From positions 4,742,482-4,806,481 of the forward strand of contig OZ024898.1 of assembly GCA_964017195.1 (NCBI GenBank): a stretch of 64,000 nt of DNA, in the 5' to 3' direction. Shown here piece by piece: positions 23,846 through 32,161 of this stretch. The stretch is from Siderastrea radians. Lineage: Eukaryota; Cnidaria; Anthozoa; Scleractinia; Rhizangiidae. Every line of letters starts with the position of its first letter. Within the stretch, counting starts at the first letter, position 1. Below the pieces are notes generated by a model. It was not told the origin of the DNA. It did not search any database and saw nothing but the letters and a program-made list of their open reading frames with translations. The translations under genes were made by a program, and so were the position numbers.

Positions 23846-25563
23846 CTGACCAAACCAATCTCCTCTCTCGGGGGTTAAAATTCGTTCCTACGCCAAGCAC
23901 GAACGAAACCACACTAAGAAGACAACTGTTATCACACTTTGAAAAATTTGCCAGGAGAATGCGGCTCCAGTTCATCTTTCATGGCGAAAACAGTGATATC
24001 CACCCCTTCTACGTTAAATCTAACTGGGATCCACCGATCCAACGGTCAGTTGCTCTAGAAAGTTATCTAGAAGAAATAAAAACAGAACTTGCGCATATAC
24101 CGATAACCATACCCAAACACAACCTACCGCTTAACCAAAGAAAAGCTATTACAGAGCTAAGAAACAACACTGAAATAAACATAAAGAAAGCGGATAAAGG
24201 AACAACTACAGTCATTATGCACAAACAAGACAAAACACAGGAGGGTCAAGTTCAACTGGATGACAGGAATAATTATATACCCCTCCAAAAAACAATGGTC
24301 GAAGAAACTTCTCAAAGGGTTAATCAAGTAACCACACAACTCCATCAGGGAGGTGACATTGATGATATGACTGTTAAATGGTTATCACAGACACCTAACC
24401 CACCAAGAGTCCCCGTTTTCTACACTCTAACAAAGATTCCCAAGCCAACACCCGTTGGAAGGCCAATAATATCAGGGAATGATGGCCCTACGGAACGCAT
24501 ATCAGCATTCGTTGACAGCCTACTCCAGCCGATAGCAAAATCACAGAAATCCTTTCTTAAGGATACAACAGACTTCATAAACTTCATTGAAAGGACAAAA
24601 CTCCCAGAGAATGCATTCCTGGTTTCCCTAGATGTCACCAGCCTGTACACAAATATCCCGCAAGGGGAGGGGATCAACACAGTATGCAGAGCATATGAGA
24701 ACGTCTACGGGGAAAACAACCCCATACCGACCCTCTCCCTCAGAGAAATCTTACGGCTGATTCTCCAAGAGAATTCTTTTGAATTCAACGGGAAACACTA
24801 TCTCCAAACCCACGGAACCGCAATGGGCACAAAAATGGCAGTTGCTTTTGCAAACATTTTTATGTCGGCGGTTGAGACGGAAATAATTAATCTTAGCAAC
24901 ACAAAACCACTTGAGTGGAAAAGATATATCGATGACATATTCTCACTGTGGAATGTTGAGAAAAAGGAGATAGAAGAGTTTATTGTCCTAGCAAACAGAC
25001 ACCACCCGACAATTAAATTTACGGCTGAAATCTCAGATAAAGAAATAAACTTCCTGGATACTACTGTCTTCAAAGGGGAAAGATTTAACAAACAGGCAAT
25101 CCTTGATATCCGCACACATTTTAAGCCGACAGAGACTTTCCAGTACACTCAATTCTCATCCTGTCACCCATCAGGGGTCAGAAAAGGGTTTATCAAAGGT
25201 GAAGCCCTAAGACTTCTTAGAACAAACTCTTCAGCGAAATCTTTTGTTGAGAATATCAACCATTTTAAGGCACGCCTTCGTGCGAGAGACTACCCTGACA
25301 GCTTAGTAGAAAGAATAACGTCGGAAGTCAAATTTAGCGCAAGGAAGTCGGCTCTTCAACAACGACAGGGAGTGCGAAAAAAAATTCTGCCTTTCGTTAC
25401 AACATTCCACCCGGCTGTGTCTAATCTCAAGAAAATCCTTATGAGCAAATGGCACTTAATCCAAAATCAACCATCGCTAAGAGAAATATACAAAGAACCC
25501 CCTATAGTCTCATACAAAAAAGGAAAATCTCTAGGGGATATACTCGTGAGAGCTAAACTATAA
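23785..25563 (+). CDS. Penelope-like reverse transcriptase, 5'-truncated inverted copy
   Basis: Nearly identical to the left copy from about 23828 onward, with a handful of amino-acid differences. The first 13 codons of the open frame read from the partner copy's antisense strand and are not native. The first in-frame ATG is at 23959, inside the RT N-terminal region. The RT core and YIDD are intact, and it ends at LVRAKL like its partner. The near identity of the two copies suggests they were inserted together or recently. Confidence 0.8.
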   Translation: MAEHVAFRQPGQCLSNFDITTDQTNLLSRGLKFVPTPSTNETTLRRQLLSHFEKFARRMRLQFIFHGENSDIHPFYVKSNWDPPIQRSVALESYLEEIKTELAHIPITIPKHNLPLNQRKAITELRNNTEINIKKADKGTTTVIMHKQDKTQEGQVQLDDRNNYIPLQKTMVEETSQRVNQVTTQLHQGGDIDDMTVKWLSQTPNPPRVPVFYTLTKIPKPTPVGRPIISGNDGPTERISAFVDSLLQPIAKSQKSFLKDTTDFINFIERTKLPENAFLVSLDVTSLYTNIPQGEGINTVCRAYENVYGENNPIPTLSLREILRLILQENSFEFNGKHYLQTHGTAMGTKMAVAFANIFMSAVETEIINLSNTKPLEWKRYIDDIFSLWNVEKKEIEEFIVLANRHHPTIKFTAEISDKEINFLDTTVFKGERFNKQAILDIRTHFKPTETFQYTQFSSCHPSGVRKGFIKGEALRLLRTNSSAKSFVENINHFKARLRARDYPDSLVERITSEVKFSARKSALQQRQGVRKKILPFVTTFHPAVSNLKKILMSKWHLIQNQPSLREIYKEPPIVSYKKGKSLGDILVRAKL

Positions 25564-25625
25564 GGTCAAGAAAACACATTAGCACGAGCATATGAGCCGC
25601 GTTTGGCCTGTCAACACTTTATTTC

Positions 25626-25645
25626 CGGCTTTTTCCGGCCCTGCT
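25626..25645 (+). repeat. Host-repeat sliver between the PLE and Polinton-1, with left target duplication
   Basis: Twenty bases of host repeat copy A matching 48922-48941 of copy B. Its last six bases, CCTGCT (25640-25645), are the left target-site duplication of Polinton-1. Confidence 0.85.
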
Positions 25646-26077
25646 AGTAGTATGGGGCGTCGGTATGGCCCTTTGTATCGAAAAGACCCACCCCCCCAAT
25701 TTTTTAAACCAATGAGAGACTCGTGCCATTTCTTTTTTATCATGTGATCCCGGTCAAAGGAATGGACCAATGAGAGAAGGGGTCAAAGGTCATTCAAGAT
25801 GGCGTCTGGTGGTGGGGGTGTGATTTTTGTGGGGAGACCGCTGACCAGGGATGAAAAAAAGGATCGCGGGCTCATGCAAGATGGCGTCTGGTGGTGGGGG
25901 TGTGATTTTTGTGGGGAGACCGCTGACCAAGTGGGAAAAAAAGGATGGCGGGCGCAGCAGCTGGACGAAATAAAGAGAGAGACGGGTGGTTGGGCTCTGT
26001 CTTTTTTAATAAGAACCTCATCAAGATGGTGATCTACAAGGATGGTTTTTTCTGGTCAACAAAGTTCGAAGAAAATG

Positions 26078-26764
26078 TCATGAGGTATCTGAGGTCCCAC
26101 AGAGACCGCAACAATGTTCGTCGGGTGGGATAACACACCCTGCGTCTCTACAACGTTGACAGGTGACACTGCCCCAATTGGTTTCCGAATGGGTGGGTTT
26201 CCAAGTGGTATCGGTATCGATGGGTAAGACTTGTTGACAAATCTTGCAGGGATCTCGAAGATCGTCTCGCTCACACCAATGGAAAGAAGGGAAGTTGGGA
26301 AGTGGATCGTCGTCTTTATGGTGGAGATTGGCATCGAGACCTTGGAACCATCGATCGAGTGCCCGTTGTTTGACTTGGAGGTCTTGATTTTGTTCTTGGT
26401 AATCGCCCGGGTAATAGCAACCGGCATGAAAATGTCCTTTGCACCAGGCTTTGACAAAAGCGTGGGTGTCGATGGAGGTTTTGGGTGAATTGTTACAGAG
26501 AAGAAGTCCTTCGGTGGTTCGTCGTTGTTGAAGGATGGCATCGATGTTCAAGGGGACAAAATGTTGGTAGATGGTGCATGGAACGGTGGGATTTTCTTGA
26601 TGATAACGGGAATGGGCCAAGACGACTTCTCCTTTGTATTTTTTCTTGCCGATGTTTTGCGTTGGATGATAATTCAGGGGCATTTCTTCGAGGAGGAGTT
26701 CAATTTTGCTGCCGAGATTAAGATTCCGTATAATGCGTCGGACTTCATTGGCTAGGTCCTCCAT
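26078..26764 (-). CDS. Cys/His-rich zinc-binding-type protein, left TIR copy
   Basis: 228 residues from the ATG at 26764. The frame is open further upstream, but there it overlaps the minor-capsid fragment in another frame, so the inner ATG is preferred. The C-terminal part has paired cysteines: PCKIC (Cys 173 and 176), TCQRC (202 and 205), then Cys 210, 218, 219 and 222, a zinc-ribbon-like layout. An upstream block with WCKGHFHAGC adds more Cys and His. I recall similar proteins in cnidarian Polintons, but no function is known to me. Lying wholly within the TIR, the gene is present twice per element (partner 46290-46976) with identical predicted products. Confidence 0.65.
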   Translation of the reverse strand: MEDLANEVRRIIRNLNLGSKIELLLEEMPLNYHPTQNIGKKKYKGEVVLAHSRYHQENPTVPCTIYQHFVPLNIDAILQQRRTTEGLLLCNNSPKTSIDTHAFVKAWCKGHFHAGCYYPGDYQEQNQDLQVKQRALDRWFQGLDANLHHKDDDPLPNFPSFHWCERDDLRDPCKICQQVLPIDTDTTWKPTHSETNWGSVTCQRCRDAGCVIPPDEHCCGLCGTSDTS

Positions 26765-26803
26765 GATGGTTCGGGTAAGAAATGAAGGAAGGCATTGGGT
26801 GAC

Positions 26804-26923
26804 GTTGACTTTTTCTAGAGAGTTGAAGGGTGATGACGGTGTTGCCTTGTTTGAAGGCAGCTGGTTGTCCATTGGCTGTTTGGATGTCAATGTGGATGGT
26901 GTCAAAGATGTTTTTTGTAGTAG
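26804..26923 (-). pseudogene. C-terminal fragment of a minor-capsid-type gene, left TIR copy
   Basis: About 40 residues including DIQTANGQPAAFKQGN and LQLSRKSQR match the last residues of the protein at 42992-44044 with few changes. The rest of that gene is absent here. The 94-residue open frame around it (26745-27029) has no other recognisable part. It is a duplicated 3' end caught in the TIR. Confidence 0.75.
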
Positions 26924-27385
26924 TATAGCCCGTCTGACTAGATCTGAACTCGGCTTGTGATTGGTCGAGAGCCAAATCCAAGATGGCGGCTAGAGGTTTT
27001 TTGTATGGAAAAGACCCGCCCCTAAACAATCAGAAGTGATGATCAGAAGTGATGACGTCATCAGAAAGGAATGTTGTTGGAAATGAAGAGTTCACGTGTT
27101 TTTGTTTGGAAAACCGCTGACCGGTCTAGGAAAAGGAGATCGCGGGCTCAGATCAGCAAAGAGAGGACATTTCGTGACGCTTACATGACGTAGGGGAATC
27201 ACCCTCTGGCTAGGGTGGGAAACCGCTGACCAGTTGGTTGAAAAAAAGGGGATCGCGGGCTCAAAGGGTTGGGGTTCATACAGAGGTTTGATACCGATCG
27301 GATTTTTGTCGATACCGAGGTTCGATACCCCTCTCTTTTTTCCGATCCCGATTCGATGAGATGGTGGTGTTGGTGGGCAGCAGCA

Positions 27386-27422
<37 letters not shown>

Positions 27423-27899
27423 GCGCGCGCGCGCGCGCGGGGAATCGGCGGCAGCGGCGCGCGCTTGGCGCACGCTGTGGGGGAAACCAAGATCTTTTTA
27501 ATGTGAGTTCGAATCCCGGTCGGGGGTGGAAAAAAAAATTTTTTTTTGGAAAAAAGCATGGAAATTTTTTTTTTTCGGGTCGAAGCGAGTAGGAGACAAT
27601 GGATGGAAGAGTGTTTCTTGGGGATTTGGGTGGGAGGTTTTTTTTTGGGTTAGAAGCGATCGATCGATCGATCGATCGAGTTCGGCTCGGTTTGAAAAAC
27701 AAAAATCCCTTTTTTAAAAAACAAAACAAAAGAGAGTTGATTGGTTTTATTTGGATGACACAGGTTTTTTATTCATGTCAAGGTAGCCTGTGGACTCTGT
27801 CATGATCATTCTTTTCTTCCCCTGGAGTTCTGTGTTGTTGTGAAGGAAACAAAATGATCACCAAGCTGTCAACAGATTGCTTGCTTGCTTGCTTCACGT

Positions 27900-28358
27900 T
27901 CATTTAAATTGACTGGTGAAGGCTTCTTCTTCTTGTTTGTCATGGGCCAGAATAGTTTTGACGGTTTCGGTAATATCGTCCAAATTATGTTGGAGAACAC
28001 TTTCACGCAGTTTGTTGACTTTGTGTCGTCGTTCGAGTCTCTTTTGTAAAATCTCCTCAAAATACTGGTCTCGTTCATCAGTCTTGTAGGTGCGTCCTGC
28101 TAGTTCCAAAGGAAAGACAATGGTGTTGTTTCTGTCAATGACCGCTAGATTGTCCAAATCTCTTTGGATTTGTTTTTTGAGTTCGTTGTGTTCGGTATTT
28201 TTCATGATGGCGGTGGCTTCATCTTGAATCAATTCTTTGTAGTGCTCGGTCACGTCTTCGAGATCATAACCAGCTTGTAGACCTTGTCGAACCAGTTCTA
28301 ATATGTAGTCATGAGTGTTGTTGAAGGTTTTGGGATCTAAATTCTTGCAGTAGTCCAT
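27900..28358 (-). CDS. Unrecognised charged helical protein, 3' end inside the TIR
   Basis: 152 residues, rich in Glu, Lys and Leu, with predicted long helices and a coiled-coil character (LKKQIQRDLDNL; LQKRLERRHKVNKLRES). No known domain is seen. The TIR boundary at 27981 falls inside its coding sequence, so the last 27 codons are repeated at 45087-45170 at the other end. Its start at 28358 lies 2 bases from the stop of the next upstream frame, as expected in a compact viral gene cluster. A minus-strand TATA box is at 28432-28438. Confidence 0.6.
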   Translation of the reverse strand: MDYCKNLDPKTFNNTHDYILELVRQGLQAGYDLEDVTEHYKELIQDEATAIMKNTEHNELKKQIQRDLDNLAVIDRNNTIVFPLELAGRTYKTDERDQYFEEILQKRLERRHKVNKLRESVLQHNLDDITETVKTILAHDKQEEEAFTSQFK

Positions 28359-28359
28359 A

Positions 28360-28605
28360 TTAAGATCGTCGTTGCTGTTGTTGCTTGCGTTGTAGATGAG
28401 TCGAATGAAGTTTAGCTTTGAGGTATTGTCTTTTTATAGTGAAAGGTGTGACGTGATGAGATCGATCATCGATGAGGGGTGACGTTTGTACGAGGGGCGC
28501 GGATGGATCGTATTGGTAAGTGTAACGGACCACGTGTTCCTGGAAATGCACCGTTTTTATCGTTTCCATTGTAACTGGGGTTTCCATGTGAGGTGAGGTT
28601 TCCAT
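28360..28605 (-). CDS. Small unrecognised protein
   Basis: 81 residues from ATG 28605, overlapping the end of the preceding frame by 49 bases and ending just before the next start. Repeated MET motifs at the N-terminus and a basic, Gln-rich C-terminus. It is supported mainly by its tight fit between neighbours and has no recognisable domain. It could be a chance frame. Confidence 0.35.
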   Translation of the reverse strand: METSPHMETPVTMETIKTVHFQEHVVRYTYQYDPSAPLVQTSPLIDDRSHHVTPFTIKRQYLKAKLHSTHLQRKQQQQRRS

Positions 28606-28811
28606 ATGTCTTTGAGTTGAGTGCGGAGATATTGTAGTTCGTGTTCCATGTCTTGATGAAGGCGGGTTTGAAAGTCGCGACTGATGCGTTCCATTTCTTT
28701 TTTAAAGCATTGACCAATACGTTTCATTTTTTGTTCGAATGACAGATCTTCGTTTTGAGTGATGTCATCCATCATTTGTTCGAAAGTGGTGTTGTGGTCT
28801 TCAGTCGCCAT
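28557..28811 (-). CDS. Small helical protein next to the SLOG gene
   Basis: 84 residues from ATG 28811, overlapping the 3' end of the SLOG gene by 11 bases. The first 65 residues are acidic and strongly helical (FEQKMKRIGQCFKKEMERIS), and the tail has a KPHLTWKPQLQWK repeat. No known family. The overlap suggests the two proteins are made from linked messages or that start spacing is under selection for compactness. Confidence 0.5.
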   Translation of the reverse strand: MATEDHNTTFEQMMDDITQNEDLSFEQKMKRIGQCFKKEMERISRDFQTRLHQDMEHELQYLRTQLKDIWKPHLTWKPQLQWKR

Positions 28812-29502
28812 GTTCTTGAATGTGACTGTAAAGATCACTGTTTTTATCAGCAATGTTTTCTAAAGAACTGGTGGTTTGAAAGAGCCTTTTGACTTCGGCC
28901 AAAGTGTCTGGTGGGGGGTGTCTTGTTCCTACTACGGCGCTGTGTTTATGAAGCGTGGGTGATCCTTGCATTGGAATAAATCCACTGTAAGGTGTCCATT
29001 GATTTTCGTTCCAATAATAATGATCTTGATGGTTTTTGTACCATCGTTTTTCTGGTATGTTGTAAAAATAAATTTGTTTGTGCTGATCGACAGCCAATTG
29101 CACCGTCCATCCCGTTCCTCCTTGAATGCTTTGCCTTTTCAAGGTGGTGTCATGGTAAATGTCACGTGCTGCTGTGTAGTTAGTGTCATTTGTGTGTTGG
29201 AAATAACCAAAAGCGTACACGATGGTGGCAGGTTTGACGATGTGAAAATTGCGTAGTTGAAGATGGCGTGAAAACGTATTTGGAGTAAACAAGTGTTTGC
29301 CACTTCTTTCTCCGGCTCGTTTTAAGTGCGGCTCGGCTTGGTTGAGATCTTGTTGACGGAGTGGTGTGATAAATTTGCTTCGACTGTGTTGGGGTGGTAT
29401 GATAATATGCATCTGCATGCCATATTCTTTAGCACATTGTTCTGCATATTCGTCGACGCCAATGGCTCCTCCGCTGTAGATGTGGTAGTGACTCGTCGGC
29501 AT
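28801..29502 (-). CDS. SLOG/DprA-YspA-like Rossmann-fold nucleotide-binding protein
   Basis: 233 residues. SLOG hallmarks are seen in order: SGGAIGVD at 10-17 (nucleotide-binding glycine loop and Asp), RNFHIVKPATIVYAF at 84-98 (RN..v..a..viaF), GGTGWTVQLAVDQ at 128-140, and a second start-like VVGTR at 190-194. This pattern matches DprA/LOG/YspA-like SLOG proteins, which bind nucleotides or derivatives and, in bacteria, often act as sensors in conflict systems. Finding one in a eukaryotic virus-like element suggests nucleotide sensing or metabolism, but no catalytic motif of LOG hydrolases (PGGxGTxxE) is seen. It sits between a small helical gene and the polymerase-N-like gene on the same strand. 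Confidence 0.75.
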   Translation of the reverse strand: MPTSHYHIYSGGAIGVDEYAEQCAKEYGMQMHIIIPPQHSRSKFITPLRQQDLNQAEPHLKRAGERSGKHLFTPNTFSRHLQLRNFHIVKPATIVYAFGYFQHTNDTNYTAARDIYHDTTLKRQSIQGGTGWTVQLAVDQHKQIYFYNIPEKRWYKNHQDHYYWNENQWTPYSGFIPMQGSPTLHKHSAVVGTRHPPPDTLAEVKRLFQTTSSLENIADKNSDLYSHIQEHGD

Positions 29503-29572
29503 GGTTAAATAATTAAGGTGTGTTCAACGTGGGGTTCTTTTTGTATTCGACGTGAACAGCTCGAACAAAGTT

Positions 29573-30100
29573 CTATATCCTCTTCCGTCTCGAAACGAGC
29601 TCGACAGGTGTTACACCATCTGGCATGGTGATGTGCGTCACATCCAACTGCAAACTGTCGTCGACTTCAAAGTTCTCATTTGAGTTCAACATTTTACTAA
29701 TCTGATCCAATATGCGTCGTGCACCTGACAAAGGATCGCGCCAATCGCCGATAGTTACATTGGCTGAGGTGTGGCCCGATTGAAGACGATTGGAAGATAA
29801 ATAAATTTGTATTCTGTCATGGTCTGGGATGGACTCGGTGAGATCTTCGATTTGATCCGCCAATCCTTCTTCAAACGCGCGCACAATATTGCCATGCCCT
29901 TCTGGAAAACTCTCTGGCGGGTTTTCCACGCGTAAGTGATAGCTTGTACGTGTGATTCCATAGCTCTTGGCTTGACGTTCTCGGAATTTAACACGTCGAA
30001 ATTGATAATGGCCGCGTCGTTGCGGTACTGCACCACCTTGCTGTTCCCATAAATCCATAAACTCATTAAGATCATCGTTGGACTCGGTGTTACTTGCCAT
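29573..30100 (-). CDS. Stand-alone homologue of the region N-terminal to Polinton DNA polymerase
   Basis: 175 residues. From about residue 65 it follows a pattern I recognise from the N-terminal part of cnidarian Polinton polymerase genes: a FEEGLADQIEDL helix, DRIQIYLSSNRL, then ILDQISKMLNSNENFEVDD and a VTHITMPDG end. Here it ends with a basic RRKRI tail and a stop, and no exonuclease or polymerase domain follows in any frame. It may be a naturally separate accessory protein or a remnant of a polymerase gene. TATATAA at 30140-30146 on this strand is a plausible promoter. The assignment rests on pattern memory and needs a profile search. Confidence 0.5.
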   Translation of the reverse strand: MASNTESNDDLNEFMDLWEQQGGAVPQRRGHYQFRRVKFRERQAKSYGITRTSYHLRVENPPESFPEGHGNIVRAFEEGLADQIEDLTESIPDHDRIQIYLSSNRLQSGHTSANVTIGDWRDPLSGARRILDQISKMLNSNENFEVDDSLQLDVTHITMPDGVTPVELVSRRKRI

Positions 30101-30228
30101 GCTAACAAAAAAATGATGCGTTGAAAAGATAGAGAGGTGTTATATAGACTGTTTGATTGACAGCTTCTTTTTTCTTATATATACAGGCACCACTCATCCT
30201 TTTTCATCACTTTTTATTTGTTCAGTGT
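30101..30228. promoter_or_regulatory. Divergent promoter region
   Basis: 128 bp between a minus-strand start (30100) and a plus-strand start (30229). TATATAA faces left at 30140-30146, and TATATATA faces right at 30176-30183, each 40-53 bp from its ATG. Confidence 0.6.
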
Positions 30229-30813
30229 ATGGAGAGACGATTGCGTGCATGGAATCGTGTTTTTGGTAAAAGCAAAAACAAACAAGTCCCTAAAATGGAA
30301 TCTCCTTTTACTGCCAGTGGCAATATCGATTATAACACTCGTTTTTATCAAGAAATGGTCGAATGCCGATGGAAACGATGTTGGATCGTGGCCATTCTCA
30401 AACATATTCATCGTCACGTGCACGATCTAGAACCACCCACTCAACCCGTTTACAGTGAAGAAGTATTACTTCATATGCGTCATATTAATGAGGCCATCAA
30501 AGAAGGGTTACGCCATCTGTCTTTGGATTTGGTGTATCAATCGTGGCGCAATCTACTGACCCAATATCACATGGACGTCCCGTGTTGGCAACCTAACGAC
30601 ATCGAATTCATCGTGCACATCACGAGCCCCGACATCGTGACAGAACAAATTTTAGAAGAAATCGTGTCTTTTCGACACCAATTTAGTACGTTCACCTATG
30701 AACTTTTGGGTTTGACACATGAAGACGTGGATAACATTTTTGGGTGGTCACGTGCAACCTTACGTCAACGTGGATGGGCGGGCATCGACATACCCGATGG
30801 ACCTGAACGTTGA
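30229..30813 (+). CDS. Unrecognised protein
   Basis: 194 residues from ATG 30229, which is the first Met after the TATA box; the upstream extension lacks support. The N-terminus is basic, followed by mixed helical regions (YSEEVLLHMRHINEAIKEGL) and an IEFIVHITSPDIV strand-like segment. No domain recognised. First gene of the plus-strand block. Confidence 0.6.
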   Translation: MERRLRAWNRVFGKSKNKQVPKMESPFTASGNIDYNTRFYQEMVECRWKRCWIVAILKHIHRHVHDLEPPTQPVYSEEVLLHMRHINEAIKEGLRHLSLDLVYQSWRNLLTQYHMDVPCWQPNDIEFIVHITSPDIVTEQILEEIVSFRHQFSTFTYELLGLTHEDVDNIFGWSRATLRQRGWAGIDIPDGPER

Positions 30814-30875
30814 CCCCTATTTTTTGTCTCCACCAATCCTAGCTAAGATCACGTCAACATCACGTCATCATCGCC

Positions 30876-30882
30876 TATAAAA
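30876..30882 (+). promoter_or_regulatory. TATA box for the GRF-type gene
   Basis: TATAAAA 41 bp before the ATG at 30923. Confidence 0.6.
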
Positions 30883-30922
30883 TAGCGTGTTCTTTTTTCA
30901 TTCTTTCTCTCTTCAATTCACC

Positions 30923-31597
30923 ATGGCCACGAAGAGACCTTTGCAACAACTCGAAGAGATGGTGACTGCTTTACCCCCTGCACCCACGGAGAAAAAGTCC
31001 AAAAAAGACAAAAAAATCAAAATCAAAAAACCACTCCAAGTGGATCCTTCTTCACCACCACCAGTACCGTCAACACCTACAACGACCACATTGTCACCAC
31101 CACCACCAGTACCGCCGCCGCCACCACCACAGCTCATCAATATGGATGACTTATTCAATGGTGACAATATTCTCAATTTGTTAAATCCGCCTGCTGCTAG
31201 TTATCAAGTACAACTACCGCCTATGGAACAAGCTTGTCGATCCGTTGTCTGTCCTATGCATCAAACAGACCTAATTTGCTTTCAAGCCCAAACCACAGGA
31301 GACACTTACATCAAATGCCAAGAAAAGAAATGTGGCCTCTTTTGTCATCAAGATCAAATCGCCACTTATCTCAAGATCATTAATGAAAAACTCCATCCTG
31401 ATTATCTCAAAAGAACCCTGGTGTGTGACTGTGAAGAACCCGTGCTCTTACGAATCAGCCGATCCCAAGCCAACCCCAACCGTCCTTATTTCACATGCAA
31501 AGAAACACCCGAGGATCGATGTCCTTTCTTTCAATGGGCCGACAAACCCTTGAAACCCAAGAACCGAAAAAAACAAAGACAAGATACGACCAAGTAG
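30923..31597 (+). CDS. GRF-type zinc-finger protein with proline-rich linker
   Basis: 224 residues from ATG 30923. A basic Lys-rich N-terminus is followed by a Pro/Thr-rich linker (about 40-75), then two Cys clusters. The second (about 166-208) fits a GRF zinc finger: CDC, an NRPYFTC segment and CPFFQWAD, with Cys 168, 170, 192 and 200. GRF fingers in APE2, TOP3A and NEIL3 bind single-stranded DNA. The first (about 108-141: VCPMH, YIKCQ, CGLFC) looks like a related finger. A single-stranded-DNA role in replication or packaging is plausible for a protein-primed virus, but that is inferred. Confidence 0.75.
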   Translation: MATKRPLQQLEEMVTALPPAPTEKKSKKDKKIKIKKPLQVDPSSPPPVPSTPTTTTLSPPPPVPPPPPPQLINMDDLFNGDNILNLLNPPAASYQVQLPPMEQACRSVVCPMHQTDLICFQAQTTGDTYIKCQEKKCGLFCHQDQIATYLKIINEKLHPDYLKRTLVCDCEEPVLLRISRSQANPNRPYFTCKETPEDRCPFFQWADKPLKPKNRKKQRQDTTK

Positions 31598-31743
31598 ACA
31601 CACGAACTGTTTTTAATGAACAATGATTATGATACATGATAAAAACAAATGAAAAAGCAGGTCCGGAAAAAAGAGCATGATCGACCGGGGCGCCGGTAAA
31701 ATGAAATACACGCGCTCTTTTGACTTTTTTGACTTGTGAAATC
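31598..31743. other. Short intergenic stretch
   Basis: 146 bp, AT-rich, with poly(A)-signal-like AT motifs but nothing coding. Confidence 0.4.
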
Positions 31744-31750
31744 TATAAAA
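31744..31750 (+). promoter_or_regulatory. TATA box
   Basis: TATAAAA 40 bp before the ATG at 31790. Confidence 0.6.
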
Positions 31751-31789
31751 GGCCGATGTTGTAAGAATAAAATTTTTATTAGTGTGGCC

Positions 31790-32161
31790 ATGGAGTCTGT
31801 GTGGTTGTGTTATGCGTGGGAGGGTTTGTTGTCCCTGGTGCAATGGCAATGCCATCAAGCCCTCTGCCAAGTGTTATATGACTACCAACTAGGTGAAAGA
31901 GTACCCATTCCCCCATGTCCCGAGGACACGCCTCCTCTTCAAGTCTTTGAAGAAACCCATGTGGACCTCAACTTGTATCGATGGGTAGTGTTTGTGTTAT
32001 GGTTAAAATCCCACCCGAAAGCGTGGCGATGGTATCGAATCATTCAAAAGGCGCATCCCAACACCATCCCTCCCATACCGACCTTGTGGGATGAGTGTCA
32101 GAAAGTATGGCGCCTCGAAAGACCAAACGAACCAAACTCGATGTCTCGCAATCATGGTTGA
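31790..32161 (+). CDS. Small protein, paralogue of 44114-44332
   Basis: 123 residues from ATG 31790. Trp-rich; residues 20-80 contain ALCQVLYDYQ, a P-rich segment and RWVVFVLWLKSHPKAW. The same plan (LC..LYE, then RWIVFIVWLE) is found in the short gene at 44114-44332, so the two are probably paralogues. The hydrophobic VVFVLWL stretch is short for a membrane helix. Function unknown. The 3' end overlaps the integrase start by 55 bases. Confidence 0.55.
   Translation: MESVWLCYAWEGLLSLVQWQCHQALCQVLYDYQLGERVPIPPCPEDTPPLQVFEETHVDLNLYRWVVFVLWLKSHPKAWRWYRIIQKAHPNTIPPIPTLWDECQKVWRLERPNEPNSMSRNHG

Larger units (their letters stand above)
21701..25625. mobile_element. Head-to-head Penelope-like element composite
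   Basis: Two PLE copies face each other with their 3' ends outward. Arms 21702 to about 23499 and about 23828-25625 are inverted repeats. The 330-bp spacer is the 5' part of the left copy, so the right copy is 5'-truncated. Both outer ends stop at the same base, identifying the true 3' end. The host sequence GTAGGGCCGTACGGCTTTTT, seen uninterrupted near 48910, is split here with about 4 bp missing. Confidence 0.8.
25837..27263. repeat. Iteron-like composite motif, four copies in the left TIR
   Basis: ACCGCTGACC occurs at 25837-25846, 25919-25928, 27113-27122 and 27222-27231. In three copies it is followed 14-20 bp later, after an A-rich spacer, by GATCGCGGGCTCA; the second copy has a diverged GATGGCGGG. 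Composite repeats like this in replicon ends often bind initiator or terminal proteins. That role is inferred. Confidence 0.6.
25646..27981 (+). repeat. Polinton-1 left terminal inverted repeat
   Basis: Inverse of 45087-47407. The 15-nt length difference comes mainly from a shorter GGC run in the right copy (left run at about 27385-27420). The repeat contains a duplicated 77-bp block (about 25797-25930), one complete cysteine-rich gene, a minor-capsid gene fragment, iteron-like motifs, a GATC microsatellite (about 27657-27678) and the last codons of the gene at 27900-28358. Confidence 0.95.

Noticed and set aside
27478..27530. tRNA gene suggested by GAGTTCGAATCCC
   Set aside because: The B-box-like sequence lacks a pairing T stem, an A box and an acceptor stem. 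The same holds for the inverse copy near 45545.
27269..27592. Poly-Ala or poly-Pro proteins in the TIR
   Set aside because: They arise from a GGC microsatellite that differs in length between the two TIRs.
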